From: Hyphomicrobiales bacterium
GTDB taxonomy: Bacteria > Pseudomonadota > Alphaproteobacteria > Rhizobiales > Rhizobiaceae
DNA: 64,000 bases
Assembly: GCA_900470965.1 (NCBI GenBank)
Contig: UCCS01000064.1
Coordinates: 1 to 64,000 of the forward strand
Reading direction: 5' to 3'
Shown: positions 15,897-25,873 of the stretch, piece by piece
Numbering within the stretch: position 1 is the first letter of the stretch
Layout of the letters: the number at the start of each line of letters is the position of its first letter
Notes under the pieces: model-generated
Seen by the model: the letters and a program-made list of their open reading frames with translations, nothing else
Database searches by the model: none
What the model was told of the DNA's origin: nothing
Made by a program: the position numbers and the translations under genes

Positions 15897-17793
15897 CAAC
15901 ACCACGTCCGAGCGCGTTGAACACAGTCGAGACGATGCCGGCACGGTCGAGACCGGCATGGGCGATCATCGCTTCCGGCTTAGCCTGTTCCATCCAGATA
16001 TCGGGCATAACCAGCGAGCGCACCTTCAGACCACGGTCGAGAAGGCCATCCATCGCCATGAACTGCATGACCTGGCTGCCGAAGCCGCCGACGGAGCCTT
16101 CTTCCACCGTGATGAGGATTTCGTGGTGGCGCGCAAGCTGGCGGATCAGCGCGTGGTCGAGCGGCTTTGCAAAGCGCGCATCGGCAACCGTCGTCGAAAG
16201 GCCAGCGGCATCTAGGTCTTCGGCCGCCAGCAGACAGTCGGCAAGCCGCGTCCCGAAGGAAAGAAGCGCAACCTTCGTGCCTTCCTTGACGATGCGGCCC
16301 TTGCCGATCTCAAGGATCTGGCCGCGCTCCGGCATGTCGACGCCGACACCTTCGCCACGCGGATAGCGGAACGAGATCGGGCCAGCATCATATGCGACGG
16401 CCGTGCGCACCATATGCTTGAGCTCCGCCTCGTCCGCGGCCGCCATGACGACGAAGCCGGGCAGGGTGGCAAGGAAGGCCGTATCGAAGGAACCGGCATG
16501 TGTCGGACCATCGGCACCGACGAAACCGGCGCGGTCGATGGGGAAGCGCACGGGGAGGCCCTGGATCGCCACGTCATGCACGACCTGGTCGTAGGCGCGC
16601 TGCAGGAAAGTGGAATAGAGCGCCGCGAAAGGCTTGAAACCTTCGGCGGCAAGGCCGGCGGCGAAGGTCACGGCATGCTGTTCGGCAATGCCGACATCGA
16701 AACAGCGTGACGGGAAAATCTCGGCGAACTTGTCGAGGCCGGTGCCGGTCGGCATGGCGGCAGTGATGCCGACGACACGATCGTCGAGTGTTGCTTCCTG
16801 GACCAGCGTCTCAGCGAAGACATTGGTATAGCTCGGTGCATTCGGCTTCACCTTCGCCTGCGTGCCGGTGATGACATCGAACTTGTTGACGCCATGATAC
16901 TTGTCGGCTGCAGCTTCCGCCGGCGCATAGCCCTTGCCCTTCTGGGTCACGACATGGATCAGCACCGGGCCGTTGGCATTGTCGCGCACATTGCGCAGCA
17001 CGGGCAGAAGGTGATCGAACGAATGACCGTCGATCGGCCCGATATGATAAAAGCCCATCTCCTCGAACATCGTCCCGCCGGTCACGTAGCCGCGGGCATG
17101 CTCGACAGCGCGGGTGATCGCCCGGTCGATGTTCTTGCCGAGATAGGCCGTCAGTTTCTTGCCGAAGTCGCGGAAGCCCATATAGGTGCGGCCGGAGGCA
17201 AGGCGGGCGAGATAGGCGCTCATCGCCCCGGTCGGCGGGGCGATCGACATGTCGTTGTCGTTGAGAATGACGATCAGGCGGGCATCGAGCGCGCCGGCAT
17301 TGTTCAGCGCCTCATAGGCCATGCCGGCTGACAGTGCCCCATCGCCGATGACGGCGATGACGCGGCGGTCCGTCCTGTCGATATCGGCAGCAACAGCCAT
17401 GCCGAGGCCGGCGGAAATCGAGGTTGAAGAGTGCGCAGCACCAAAGGGGTCGTATTCGCTTTCGGCCCGGCGCGTAAAGCCCGAGAGACCGTTTTCCTGG
17501 CGCAACGTACGAATGCGGTCGCGGCGCCCGGTCAGGATCTTGTGCGGATAACATTGATGGCCGACATCGAAAATCAGCCGGTCGTCAGGCGTGTTGAAGA
17601 CGTTGTGGATGGCGATCGTCAGCTCCACCACGCCGAGACCTGCGCCGAGATGCCCGCCGGTGCGGGAGACGGCGTCGATCATTTCGTCCCTGACTTCGCG
17701 TGCAAGCTGCGGCAGATCGCGATCCTCGAGCTTGCGCAGGTCGGCAGGATAGGTGACCTGATCGAGCAGCGGGGTCTTCGGGGATTGTGTCAC
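15877..17793 (-). CDS. dxs: 1-deoxy-D-xylulose-5-phosphate synthase
   Basis: A 638-aa thiamine-diphosphate enzyme that condenses pyruvate and glyceraldehyde-3-phosphate to DXP. It is the entry step of the MEP isoprenoid pathway and also feeds thiamine and pyridoxal synthesis. Seen are HLGAGLGVVELTIAIH, FDVGHQCYPHKILTGR, the ThDP motif GDGALSAGMAYEALNNAG...ILNDNDMSI, and the transketolase-like domain (GIAEQHAVTFAAGLA). I chose the GTG at 17793 (MTQSPKTPLL) because it gives the usual family length; an in-frame TTG at 17850 is the alternative. ispH of the same pathway is at 49.8 kb. Confidence 0.95.
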   Translation of the reverse strand: MTQSPKTPLLDQVTYPADLRKLEDRDLPQLAREVRDEMIDAVSRTGGHLGAGLGVVELTIAIHNVFNTPDDRLIFDVGHQCYPHKILTGRRDRIRTLRQENGLSGFTRRAESEYDPFGAAHSSTSISAGLGMAVAADIDRTDRRVIAVIGDGALSAGMAYEALNNAGALDARLIVILNDNDMSIAPPTGAMSAYLARLASGRTYMGFRDFGKKLTAYLGKNIDRAITRAVEHARGYVTGGTMFEEMGFYHIGPIDGHSFDHLLPVLRNVRDNANGPVLIHVVTQKGKGYAPAEAAADKYHGVNKFDVITGTQAKVKPNAPSYTNVFAETLVQEATLDDRVVGITAAMPTGTGLDKFAEIFPSRCFDVGIAEQHAVTFAAGLAAEGFKPFAALYSTFLQRAYDQVVHDVAIQGLPVRFPIDRAGFVGADGPTHAGSFDTAFLATLPGFVVMAAADEAELKHMVRTAVAYDAGPISFRYPRGEGVGVDMPERGQILEIGKGRIVKEGTKVALLSFGTRLADCLLAAEDLDAAGLSTTVADARFAKPLDHALIRQLARHHEILITVEEGSVGGFGSQVMQFMAMDGLLDRGLKVRSLVMPDIWMEQAKPEAMIAHAGLDRAGIVSTVFNALGRGVAVGVAG

Positions 17794-17895
17794 GGGCGGG
17801 CGCTCTTCTTTGACTGATCGGCTTTGCTTTATTCGATTGAATTGCGGCAAAACAACTACATTTGCATAGCCGCAAGTTTTTCACCTTAGAGCACT

Positions 17896-18819
17896 TCAGC
17901 CCTCCGGCAAAGGCACGAATTCTTCTTCATCGCCGGGAACGATATCGAAGCGGCCGGTGCGCCATTCCTCCTTGGCCTTCTCGATCCGCTCCTTCGAGGA
18001 GGACACGAAATTCCACCATATGTAGCGTTTGGAATTCAGCGCGGCACCGCCGAACAGCATCAGATGACAGCCCTCAGTGCCGGCTTCGAGCGTGATCGCA
18101 TCGCCGGGCCGGAAGACGAGAAGCTGGTCTGCCGCAAACCTGTCGCCGGAAATGACGACCTCGCCTGACAGCACATACACGGCGCGTTCCTCGTGAGCCG
18201 CGCCGAAGGGAAATTTCGCGCCCGGCTGTAAGTCGAGATCGACATAAAGCGTATCGGTGAACACCTTCACCGGCGAGGCGAGACCCTCGAACGAGCCGAT
18301 GACGACGCGTCCACGCACGCCGTTGGTCTCGATCAGAGGCATCTCTCCCTTTTCGGTATGGGCGAAGGAGGGGTCGATTTCCTCCTTGTCGTCAGGCAAT
18401 GCCAGCCACGTTTGCAGTCCGGACATCAGAAGCGGATGGCCGCGCAGATTGTCCGGCGTGCGCTCCGAATGCACGATGCCGCGTCCAGCCGTCATCAGGT
18501 TGATATCGCCGGGGCGGATGACCTTTTCCGTTCCGAGACTATCGAGATGACGGATCTCGCCATCGAAGAGATAGGTGACCGTCGAAAGCCCGATATGCGG
18601 ATGCGGCTTCACATCCAGCGCCTCGTCCGGCTTCAGGATCGCCGGTCCCATGCGGTCGAAGAAGATGAACGGCCCGACAAGCCGGCGCTGGCGCGTTGGC
18701 AGGGCGCGGCGCACCTGGAAGCCGCCGATATCGCTGGTGCGCGGAATGATCAGATTCTCGATCGCATCACAGGCGAAAGCATCACCGGGCAGGGGATCTT
18801 TACCGGGGAAGAAGGACAT
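17896..18819 (-). CDS. pirin family protein
   Basis: A 307-aa bicupin. The N-terminal domain has the pirin metal site: RLVGPFIFFDRMGP, then HPHIGLSTVTYLFDGEI and the HSERTP region. The C-terminal cupin follows (PFGAAHEERAVYVLSGEV). Pirins bind Fe or other metals, and some act as quercetin dioxygenases; no physiological role can be given. The ATG at 18819 is preceded by TGGAGTGCGCC. It lies between an SDR gene and dxs on the same strand, with gaps of about 90 and 100 bp. Confidence 0.9.
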   Translation of the reverse strand: MSFFPGKDPLPGDAFACDAIENLIIPRTSDIGGFQVRRALPTRQRRLVGPFIFFDRMGPAILKPDEALDVKPHPHIGLSTVTYLFDGEIRHLDSLGTEKVIRPGDINLMTAGRGIVHSERTPDNLRGHPLLMSGLQTWLALPDDKEEIDPSFAHTEKGEMPLIETNGVRGRVVIGSFEGLASPVKVFTDTLYVDLDLQPGAKFPFGAAHEERAVYVLSGEVVISGDRFAADQLLVFRPGDAITLEAGTEGCHLMLFGGAALNSKRYIWWNFVSSSKERIEKAKEEWRTGRFDIVPGDEEEFVPLPEG

Positions 18820-18908
18820 GGCGCACTCCAATCACAAAGGCTTCCGCCACAGATAGCGCCTGCGGGTCCGGCGCGAAAGGGCCAGTTTGCGAGATCGTCG
18901 GGAAGCCG

Positions 18909-19676
18909 TCAGATTGCCGTAAAACCATTGTCGACGAAAAGATGGGCGCCATTGACGAACACCGATTCATCGCTCGCGAGATAGAGTGCGGCGCGAGCGA
19001 CATCCTCGGGCTCGCCGATCCGGCCCTGCTGCGCGGCAATCGCCGCGTCCGAAACATCGACGCCATGGGCCTGCAGTTCCTTCACTTCGCGCAGGCCATG
19101 CGGCGTGCGGATGAAGCCGGGGCAGACGGCATTGCAGCGGATGTTGCGGTCACGGAATTCGACGGCGATGGCGCGCGCAAACATATGCACCGCGCCCTTG
19201 GTCGTGTCGTAGAGCACTTCCATCGGCGTCGCCGCGACCGCCGAGATTGACGAGGTGCAGACGATCGATCCGCCGCCGACTTCGATCATCTTGGGCAGCA
19301 CCGCCTTCGTCATCAGAAACATGGAGCGGACATTGACCGCATGCAGCCAATCCCATTCCTGCAGCGTGGTCTCCAGGAACGGCTTGATGACGATCGTACC
19401 CGCGTGATTGAAAAGGACAGTGACCGGTCCGTAGCGCTCCTCGACGCCGGCCACCGCGGCATTGACGGCTGCTTCCTCCGAAACATCGGCCGTCCAGTAA
19501 TCGGCCTCGCCGCCGGCGGCGCGGATCTCATTGACGGTTTCCGCCGCCGCCTCGCCATTGCGGTCGATGATGGCGACACGCGCGCCCTCGGCCGCAAAGA
19601 GCTTCGAGGCAGCGCCGCCCATGCCGGTCGCGCCGCCCGATATGATAGCGACCTTGCCCTTCAATCTGTCCGTCAT
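18909..19676 (-). CDS. SDR family oxidoreductase
   Basis: A 255-aa classical SDR. The coenzyme motif is SGGATGMGGAAS, with Asp (IIDRN) after the second strand, which favours NAD(H). NHAG replaces the usual NNAG. The catalytic Ser (CTSSISAV) and the Y-x3-K motif (LYDTTKGAVH) are intact. The C-terminus SDESVFVNGAHLFVDNGFTAI is typical of the 3-oxoacyl-reductase/2,5-diketogluconate-like group. The substrate is unknown. It sits between xseB and pirin on the leftward strand. Confidence 0.9.
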   Translation of the reverse strand: MTDRLKGKVAIISGGATGMGGAASKLFAAEGARVAIIDRNGEAAAETVNEIRAAGGEADYWTADVSEEAAVNAAVAGVEERYGPVTVLFNHAGTIVIKPFLETTLQEWDWLHAVNVRSMFLMTKAVLPKMIEVGGGSIVCTSSISAVAATPMEVLYDTTKGAVHMFARAIAVEFRDRNIRCNAVCPGFIRTPHGLREVKELQAHGVDVSDAAIAAQQGRIGEPEDVARAALYLASDESVFVNGAHLFVDNGFTAI

Positions 19677-19765
19677 CAGTCAGTCCCCTTCTTGCTTTGA
19701 AAGGGGATCATAGATCGGTCGGAAGCTGGTCGCCAAGCGTCTTGAAAGGGAGTTTCCGTACGCCT

Positions 19766-20017
19766 TTAAGCGCCGTCGAGCGGCTCGACGGCCTGCGGCT
19801 TGCCGGCGCGGTCAAGACGGATCTTCTCGATCCGGTTTTCGGCGGCCGAAAGCAGCGTTTCGCAATGCTTCTTCAGCGCTTCGCCGCGCTCGTAAATCTC
19901 GATGGATTCATCCAGCGCCACATCACCGCGTTCCAGCCGGGCAACGATGCTTTCGAGTTCGGCAACCGCCTTTTCGAAGGAAAGACCGGAAACCTCCGGC
20001 TTGGCGCTGTCAGTCAT
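19766..20017 (-). CDS. xseB: exodeoxyribonuclease VII small subunit
   Basis: An 83-aa helical protein with the family pattern FEKAVAELESIVARLERGDVALDESIEIYERGEALKKHCE. Several copies bind one XseA to form ExoVII, which degrades single-stranded DNA to short oligonucleotides. The ATG at 20017 follows GAAGGGTTGAGA and lies 2 bp after the stop of the histone-deacetylase-like gene. xseA is not in the window. Confidence 0.95.
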   Translation of the reverse strand: MTDSAKPEVSGLSFEKAVAELESIVARLERGDVALDESIEIYERGEALKKHCETLLSAAENRIEKIRLDRAGKPQAVEPLDGA

Positions 20018-20019
20018 TC

Positions 20020-20955
<936 letters not shown>

Positions 20956-21141
20956 GCCGGCACTCTATCGATCGCAAATGTCATGATCCACAGCAGATGG
21001 AGCGCAGCGTGTCGATTTCAACACGCTGCATCGTCGCGGTTAACGCTCCGCATCCTCCGTTTACGCTATTTTAATTGTTTCGTTTACATCGACGGACCCC
21101 ATGCTAGGGTCCTAGTGATAACCTGCAAGGCAGACCTGTAA

Positions 21142-21543
21142 ATGAGTAAGACGAACCGCCCGGACGTGGTGGAATTGCGCATACCGTTTCGTGATGTGGA
21201 TATGAACGGCCAGATGTTTCTGGCCTCCTATATTTCCTATGCCGAATCCGTACTTGCGGGTTTCTGGTCATTGAGACCTGATGTGGAGGACGAGCCTGTC
21301 TATACTCCCGCCAAGGTGTCCTGCATCCTTCACCGGCCATTGCACTATCACGAAGCAGTGACCTTCACCGCCGGCGTCGACAAGATCGGTGTGCGCTCCA
21401 TCGGCTTTCTCATCGCCGCCGAGATTGACGACGAGCGTGCTGCCGAGGTCGAAATCACCTGGCAGGCGCGCAGCCGCGACGACGGCTCGCCAGTCTCGCT
21501 TCCCGAAGAGACGCGCGACTGGCTCTATGGCTTCCTGGATTAA
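21142..21543 (+). CDS. acyl-CoA thioesterase, 4HBT hotdog fold
   Basis: A 133-aa single hotdog domain. The N-terminus LRIPFRDVDMNGQMFLASYISYAE matches the 4-hydroxybenzoyl-CoA thioesterase family signature, in which the Asp in RDVDMNG is catalytic. It would hydrolyse acyl-CoA or aryl-CoA thioesters; specificity is not known. Its stop codon overlaps that of the convergent bioY (21540-21543). The leader holds the inverted repeat GGACCC-N7-GGGTCC (21094-21112). Confidence 0.88.
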   Translation: MSKTNRPDVVELRIPFRDVDMNGQMFLASYISYAESVLAGFWSLRPDVEDEPVYTPAKVSCILHRPLHYHEAVTFTAGVDKIGVRSIGFLIAAEIDDERAAEVEITWQARSRDDGSPVSLPEETRDWLYGFLD

Positions 21544-22103
21544 GCGCGAATCCGCAAGAGTGGATAACCGGCCATGACGGCCCGGCCGACGAGCGCTGCG
21601 ACGAAGGCCTTTATGACGTCACCTGGGATGAATGCCATGCTGCCCACAAAGGCCTGCTTCAGGCCGATATTTGCTGCAAGAGCCAGATAGGCGATCCCGA
21701 AGGCGTAAAGCACGACGATGCCGCCGATCATGGCGGCAAGGAAGAAGCTTACCGTCTGGACGAGGCCGGACTGATCGCCGTGAACCAGCCGTTCACTGAG
21801 GAGGCCCGTCACAAAAGCGGCAAAGACCCAACCGAACAGGAAGCCGGAGGTTGGGGCCACGAAAGCGGCAAATCCACCGCGGCCACCCGAAAGCACCGGC
21901 AGCCCGATGGCTACGAGCACCAGGACGATCAGCACGGCAATCGTGGCGCGTCTTGCGCCAAGCACGACGCCTGCCATCATGACGCCGAGCGATTGCGCGG
22001 TGATCGGCACCGGGATGAAGCCGAGATAGATGGGCGGCAGCAGGCCGAGAGCCACGATAATCGCGGCGAAAAGAGCGGCAAGAACGAGGTCGCGCGTGCT
22101 CAT
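21540..22103 (-). CDS. bioY: biotin transporter S component BioY
   Basis: A 187-aa membrane protein with about six hydrophobic segments and the BioY core (LGVMMAGVVLGARRA, GGRGGFAAFVAPTSGFLFGW, FIPGDVIKAFVAA). BioY binds biotin with high affinity and joins BioM and BioN to form an ECF transporter. The ATG at 22103 follows TTGGAGATCACG. It is the last gene of bioMNY, 23 bp after bioN, in the order known from Rhizobium etli. It is possibly under BioR control from a site upstream of bioM. Confidence 0.95.
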   Translation of the reverse strand: MSTRDLVLAALFAAIIVALGLLPPIYLGFIPVPITAQSLGVMMAGVVLGARRATIAVLIVLVLVAIGLPVLSGGRGGFAAFVAPTSGFLFGWVFAAFVTGLLSERLVHGDQSGLVQTVSFFLAAMIGGIVVLYAFGIAYLALAANIGLKQAFVGSMAFIPGDVIKAFVAALVGRAVMAGYPLLRIRA

Positions 22104-22126
22104 CGTGATCTCCAATTCATAAATCG

Positions 22127-22735
22127 TTAACTGACATGCCGCCGAATGCCGCGCGCGTCAATCGCCGCGGCAATGTTATCCGCATCCCTGAGCGTTAAAA
22201 TGATGAGCGGGGCAAGGATCGTCGCCGGTCGCACCTTCAGTCCACGCGCGGCATGCGCTTCGCTGATCGCATGGTAGCGGGCGATGATTTCTGGCACGAA
22301 GCGCAGCACGAGACCGACCGCCAGCCCAATGTCGTCGGCCTTCACCCAGCCTGTCCGTTCCAGCGGTCGTGCAAGCGCCGTTATCTCATCCATGAATTGC
22401 GTGATTGTCGTCGTTGCGGTCACGGCGGCAGCAAACAGCATCAGCGCCGTCAGCCGGAGCAGCGTCGCAAGCGCCACGTGCCACGGACTGACGATGAGGG
22501 TGAAGAGTGCCACGATCACGATCGTCAGCAAGATTGGCCGCAGCCGGACGGCCGATTCCTTCAGCGGCAAGCCGATGCTGCGATAGGTCAGCGCCGTCAG
22601 CAGCGTGACGACGGCAAGCAGCGGAAGACTGTCGCCGAGGAACAACACGACGCCGAGCAGGAAGAGCGTAAAGATCTTTGCCCGCGGCGAAAGCCGGTGC
22701 AGCGCGCTGTTGCCTTCGACATAAAGCGACTGCAT
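22127..22735 (-). CDS. bioN: ECF transporter transmembrane subunit BioN
   Basis: A 202-aa EcfT-family membrane protein. Hydrophobic helices lie at about residues 20-45, 60-80 and 90-110. The coupling-helix motif is AISEAHAARGLK, near residue 160; the Ala-Arg-Gly triplet is the EcfT signature that contacts the ATPase. Its ATG overlaps the bioM stop by 1 bp, so translation is coupled. It couples ATP hydrolysis by BioM to biotin movement through BioY. Confidence 0.94.
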   Translation of the reverse strand: MQSLYVEGNSALHRLSPRAKIFTLFLLGVVLFLGDSLPLLAVVTLLTALTYRSIGLPLKESAVRLRPILLTIVIVALFTLIVSPWHVALATLLRLTALMLFAAAVTATTTITQFMDEITALARPLERTGWVKADDIGLAVGLVLRFVPEIIARYHAISEAHAARGLKVRPATILAPLIILTLRDADNIAAAIDARGIRRHVS

Positions 22736-23409
22736 CAGATGGCGAGCTCCCTGTAGCGGGCAATCGCTTCGGCTGCCGGCGCATCGGCCTCCAGCCTGCC
22801 CTCATGAAACAGTAACACCCGCTCGAAGCCTGATATCAGCTCGAGATCATGGGTGATGACGACGACATTTTCTTCGAGCCCATCGATGGTCTTCTGCACG
22901 AGCGCGCGGTTGCGCAGGTCAAGCTGATTGGTCGGCTCGTCGAGGATCAGGATATTGGGACCGGTTGCCAGCACCGAGCAGAGCGCCGCGATCTGCAACT
23001 CGCCGCCGGAAAGCTCATGGGCACGGCGCCTGGCGAGTTCCTCGGCGTTGAAGCGTGCCAGCACCAGCTCGACCTTTCGATCGATCTCCGCCTTGCTAAA
23101 GCCGCGGCCCTTCAGTCCGAAAGCGATGTCGTCCTTGACGATCGGCAGGATGATCTGGTTCTGCGGCGACTGGAAGATGAAGCCGACATCGGCAAGCGCC
23201 GTCTTCTCCTCAAGTGTGTCGCGCCCGTTAACGGTGACTTTGCCCGTGGTGGGTTTCATGAGCCCGTTGATCATCCGCGCGAAGGTCGTCTTGCCCGAAC
23301 CATTGAGCCCGATGACGCCGAGACGGTTTTCGGTGAGAGACAGCGTCAGCGGCTCGACCGCGACCCTTGCTCCGAAACTGGCGCCCGCGCTCTCGAAACG
23401 AATATCCAA
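22735..23409 (-). CDS. bioM: ECF transporter ATPase BioM
   Basis: A 224-aa ABC ATPase. It shows Walker A (GLNGSGKTTFARMI), a Q-loop (FQSPQNQIILP), signature LSGGELQIAALCS, Walker B (ILILDEPTNQLD) and H-loop (VVITHDLELI). All catalytic residues are intact. It is the first gene of the bioMNY operon and is divergent from the ycaQ-like gene. A partial BioR-type box lies 26 bp upstream of its start. Confidence 0.95.
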   Translation of the reverse strand: MDIRFESAGASFGARVAVEPLTLSLTENRLGVIGLNGSGKTTFARMINGLMKPTTGKVTVNGRDTLEEKTALADVGFIFQSPQNQIILPIVKDDIAFGLKGRGFSKAEIDRKVELVLARFNAEELARRRAHELSGGELQIAALCSVLATGPNILILDEPTNQLDLRNRALVQKTIDGLEENVVVITHDLELISGFERVLLFHEGRLEADAPAAEAIARYRELAI

Positions 23410-23434
23410 CTATGGTCCCCTTGTTTGAATTCCT

Positions 23435-23444
23435 GCTTCTATAA
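23435..23444. promoter_or_regulatory. partial BioR-type box upstream of bioM
   Basis: GCTTCTATAA matches 7 of 10 positions of the BioR consensus TTATCTATAA described for alphaproteobacterial biotin genes. It lies 26 bp upstream of the bioM start. The match is incomplete. Confidence 0.3.
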
Positions 23445-23534
23445 GGCGGTGACGACGCGATAAAGGATCAAAATCGAATCGGCTCGAATATCGTATCGGG
23501 TAGCTAGGAAGATTTTCCGCGCTATGATGGCGGT

Positions 23535-24725
23535 ATGACGAATCTGCTCTCCAATTCCGATGCCCGCCGTGTCTTTCTCGCCAAGCAGGGGCTGAGCGCG
23601 CCTCCGAACCGTGCATTGACCAAGGCCGGCCTTCTGGACCTCATTCACGACCTCGGCTTCGTGCAGGTGGACAGCATCCAGACGGTGGAACGCGCCCATC
23701 ATCAGATCCTCTTTTCCCGCAATCAGACATATCGGCGCGAACACCTGACCGCACTCCTGGAGAAGGATGGTGCGCTCTTCGAGCACTGGACGCACGATGC
23801 CTCCATCCTGCCGAGCGCCTTCTTCAAATACTGGAAGCACAAGTTCCTCGACGAGGAGAAGGCAATCGTCGAGCGCTGGCGCAAATGGCGCGGCGAGGGC
23901 TTCGAAGCTTCTTTCGAGGAGACCTATGACCGGGTGGTCAAGGATGGGGCGATCCTGGCGCGCGACATGAAGGCGGATGGTCATGTTTCCGGCGGCTGGT
24001 GGAACTGGCACCCGAACAAGACGGCGCTCGAATATTTCTGGCGCACCGGCAAATTCGCCATCGCCGGCCGCTCGAACTTCCAGAAGATCTACGACCTCTC
24101 CGAGCGTGTCATTCCTGTCGAGTTCCATCAGCCGGAAGTCAGCCGTGAGGAATTCGTCGACTGGGCCAGCCGCAGCGCGCTCACCCGTTTGGGCTTTGCC
24201 ACCCACGGTGAAATCGCCGCCTTCTGGGATCTGCTCTCGCCGGATGAGGCGAAGGCGTGGGTGACGGAGCACCGGGATGAGCTGATTGAAGTACTGATCG
24301 AGCCGGCGCTTGGCGGCAAGCCACGCTCCTCATGGGCCTTCGCGGATTTCCTTGACACACTCTATAGCTATCCGGAAGCGCCGCAACGAATCCGGTTGCT
24401 TAGCCCGTTTGATCCGATGATCCGAGACAGAAACCGGACAGAGCGTCTTTTCGGCTTCTTCTACCGTATCGAAATCTTCGTGCCGGAGCCGAAGCGCGAA
24501 TATGGCTATTACGTTTTCCCGCTCCTGGAGGGCGACAGGCTCATCGGCCGCATCGATATGAAGGCGGACAGGAAGAAGGGTACGCTGGATGTCAAGCGCC
24601 TATGGCTTGAGCCGCGCGTGAAGGCATCCGCAGGGCGGCTCGAAAAGCTGGAAGCCGAGTTGGATCGCTTAGCGCGCTTCGCCGGCGTGGAGAACGTCGT
24701 CTATCTGGACGGCTGGAAAGGGTAA
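23535..24725 (+). CDS. ycaQ: YcaQ/AlkX-type winged-helix DNA glycosylase
   Basis: A 396-aa protein of the HTH_42 (DUF1006) family. The catalytic Q-phi-D motif of YcaQ is present as Q44-V45-D46 in GFVQVDSIQTVERAHH. The family unhooks nitrogen-mustard-type interstrand DNA cross-links and removes bulky N7 adducts. Winged-helix modules fill the rest; SPFDPMIRDRNRTERLFGF is a conserved C-terminal stretch. The ATG at 23535 has no strong Shine-Dalgarno. It is divergent from bioM and convergent with ribB. Confidence 0.88.
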   Translation: MTNLLSNSDARRVFLAKQGLSAPPNRALTKAGLLDLIHDLGFVQVDSIQTVERAHHQILFSRNQTYRREHLTALLEKDGALFEHWTHDASILPSAFFKYWKHKFLDEEKAIVERWRKWRGEGFEASFEETYDRVVKDGAILARDMKADGHVSGGWWNWHPNKTALEYFWRTGKFAIAGRSNFQKIYDLSERVIPVEFHQPEVSREEFVDWASRSALTRLGFATHGEIAAFWDLLSPDEAKAWVTEHRDELIEVLIEPALGGKPRSSWAFADFLDTLYSYPEAPQRIRLLSPFDPMIRDRNRTERLFGFFYRIEIFVPEPKREYGYYVFPLLEGDRLIGRIDMKADRKKGTLDVKRLWLEPRVKASAGRLEKLEAELDRLARFAGVENVVYLDGWKG

Positions 24726-24752
24726 TCCCTTCTCCCTAACCGGAGAAGGGAT
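24725..24752. terminator. hairpin between convergent ycaQ and ribB genes
   Basis: A perfect 11-bp stem: ATCCCTTCTCC at 24725-24735, loop CTAACC, GGAGAAGGGAT at 24742-24752. It begins at the last base of the ycaQ stop codon and lies 6 bp from the ribB end. There is no T-tract, so it may equally be a REP-like rhizobial hairpin. Confidence 0.55.
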
Positions 24753-24758
24753 AGCTAG

Positions 24759-25862
24759 TCAGCAGATTTCCGTCTTGGAAATCTTGATCCCAAATCCTTC
24801 CAGGCCGACATAATGCCGCTCGCGGCTGGTCATCAGCTTGATCGAGCTGACGCCGAGATCCCTGAGGATCTGTGCGCCGAGGCCGATTTCCAGCCATTCG
24901 CTGTCGCGCGTCTGTGCTTCGGTATGCGCCTCACGGCCTTGATTGCGTGCCTTGCGGCCATTGTCGTAATGGCCGACTCCGACGGAGCCTTCACGCAGGT
25001 AGACGATGATGCCGCGGCCCTCTTCGGCGATCTTCTGCATATAGAAGTCGACCGGTTTGCGCTTGCCGAAGAGGTCGTCGGCTACGTTTTCCGGATGCAG
25101 GCGCACCGGAATATCGACACCGTCCCTGATATCGCCGAAGACGACGGCGAGATGCTGCATCGGATCCCAGGGCAGGGCGTAGGTATGCGCCTTGGCCTTG
25201 CCGAACGGTGTCTCGATATCGAAGCTCGAGCCGAGCTCGATCAGCGTTTCCTTGCGCTGGCGATAGGCGATGAGGTCGGCAACCGACAGAAGCTTCAGTC
25301 CGTGCTGTTCGGCGAAATCCACGACCTGCGGGCCGCGCGTCACCGTGCCGTCGTCATTGACGAGTTCGGAGATGACCCCGATCGGCGGCAGGCCGGCAAG
25401 CTTGCAGAGATCCACAGCCGCTTCCGTATGGCCGGAACGCATCAGCACGCCGCCTTCGCGGGAGACCAGCGGAAAGATGTGGCCGGGACGGACGAAATCT
25501 GACGCACCCACATTCGGGTTTGCAAGGTTGCGTACCGTCAGCGTGCGGTCGTCGGCGGAAATGCCCGTGGTCGTACCGTGCTTGAAGTCGACGGAAACGG
25601 TGAAGGCGGTCGTGTGGGCGGAATCGTTTTCCGCCACCATGGCGTTGAGGTTCAGCCGCTTGGCCTCTTCCTTCGGCATGGGCGCGCAGACGATGCCTGA
25701 CGTGTGGCGCACGATGAAGGCCATTTTTTCGGGCGTCGCATGCACGGCGGCAACGATCAGGTCACCCTCGTTTTCACGATCATTGTCGTCCATGACGACG
25801 ACGATCTCGCCGGCTTCGAAAGCCCTGATGGCATCAACAACGCGCTTCTGATCATAAGGCAT
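24759..25862 (-). CDS. ribB: 3,4-dihydroxy-2-butanone-4-phosphate synthase with degenerate GTP cyclohydrolase II domain
   Basis: A 367-aa protein. Residues 1 to about 205 form a complete RibB domain (VVMDDNDRENEGDLIVAA, FVRPGHIFPL, GHTEAAVDL), which makes the four-carbon riboflavin precursor from ribulose-5-phosphate. Residues from about 210 align with GTP cyclohydrolase II but lack the zinc-binding Cys cluster; the region reads VRLHPENVADDLFGKRK. YLREGSVGVG replaces the usual catalytic QEGRGIGL stretch. It should therefore not cyclise GTP. This matches the RibBX type. It lies 11 bp after aroC in one operon. Confidence 0.93.
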   Translation of the reverse strand: MPYDQKRVVDAIRAFEAGEIVVVMDDNDRENEGDLIVAAVHATPEKMAFIVRHTSGIVCAPMPKEEAKRLNLNAMVAENDSAHTTAFTVSVDFKHGTTTGISADDRTLTVRNLANPNVGASDFVRPGHIFPLVSREGGVLMRSGHTEAAVDLCKLAGLPPIGVISELVNDDGTVTRGPQVVDFAEQHGLKLLSVADLIAYRQRKETLIELGSSFDIETPFGKAKAHTYALPWDPMQHLAVVFGDIRDGVDIPVRLHPENVADDLFGKRKPVDFYMQKIAEEGRGIIVYLREGSVGVGHYDNGRKARNQGREAHTEAQTRDSEWLEIGLGAQILRDLGVSSIKLMTSRERHYVGLEGFGIKISKTEIC

Positions 25863-25873
25863 GTGACAAATTC

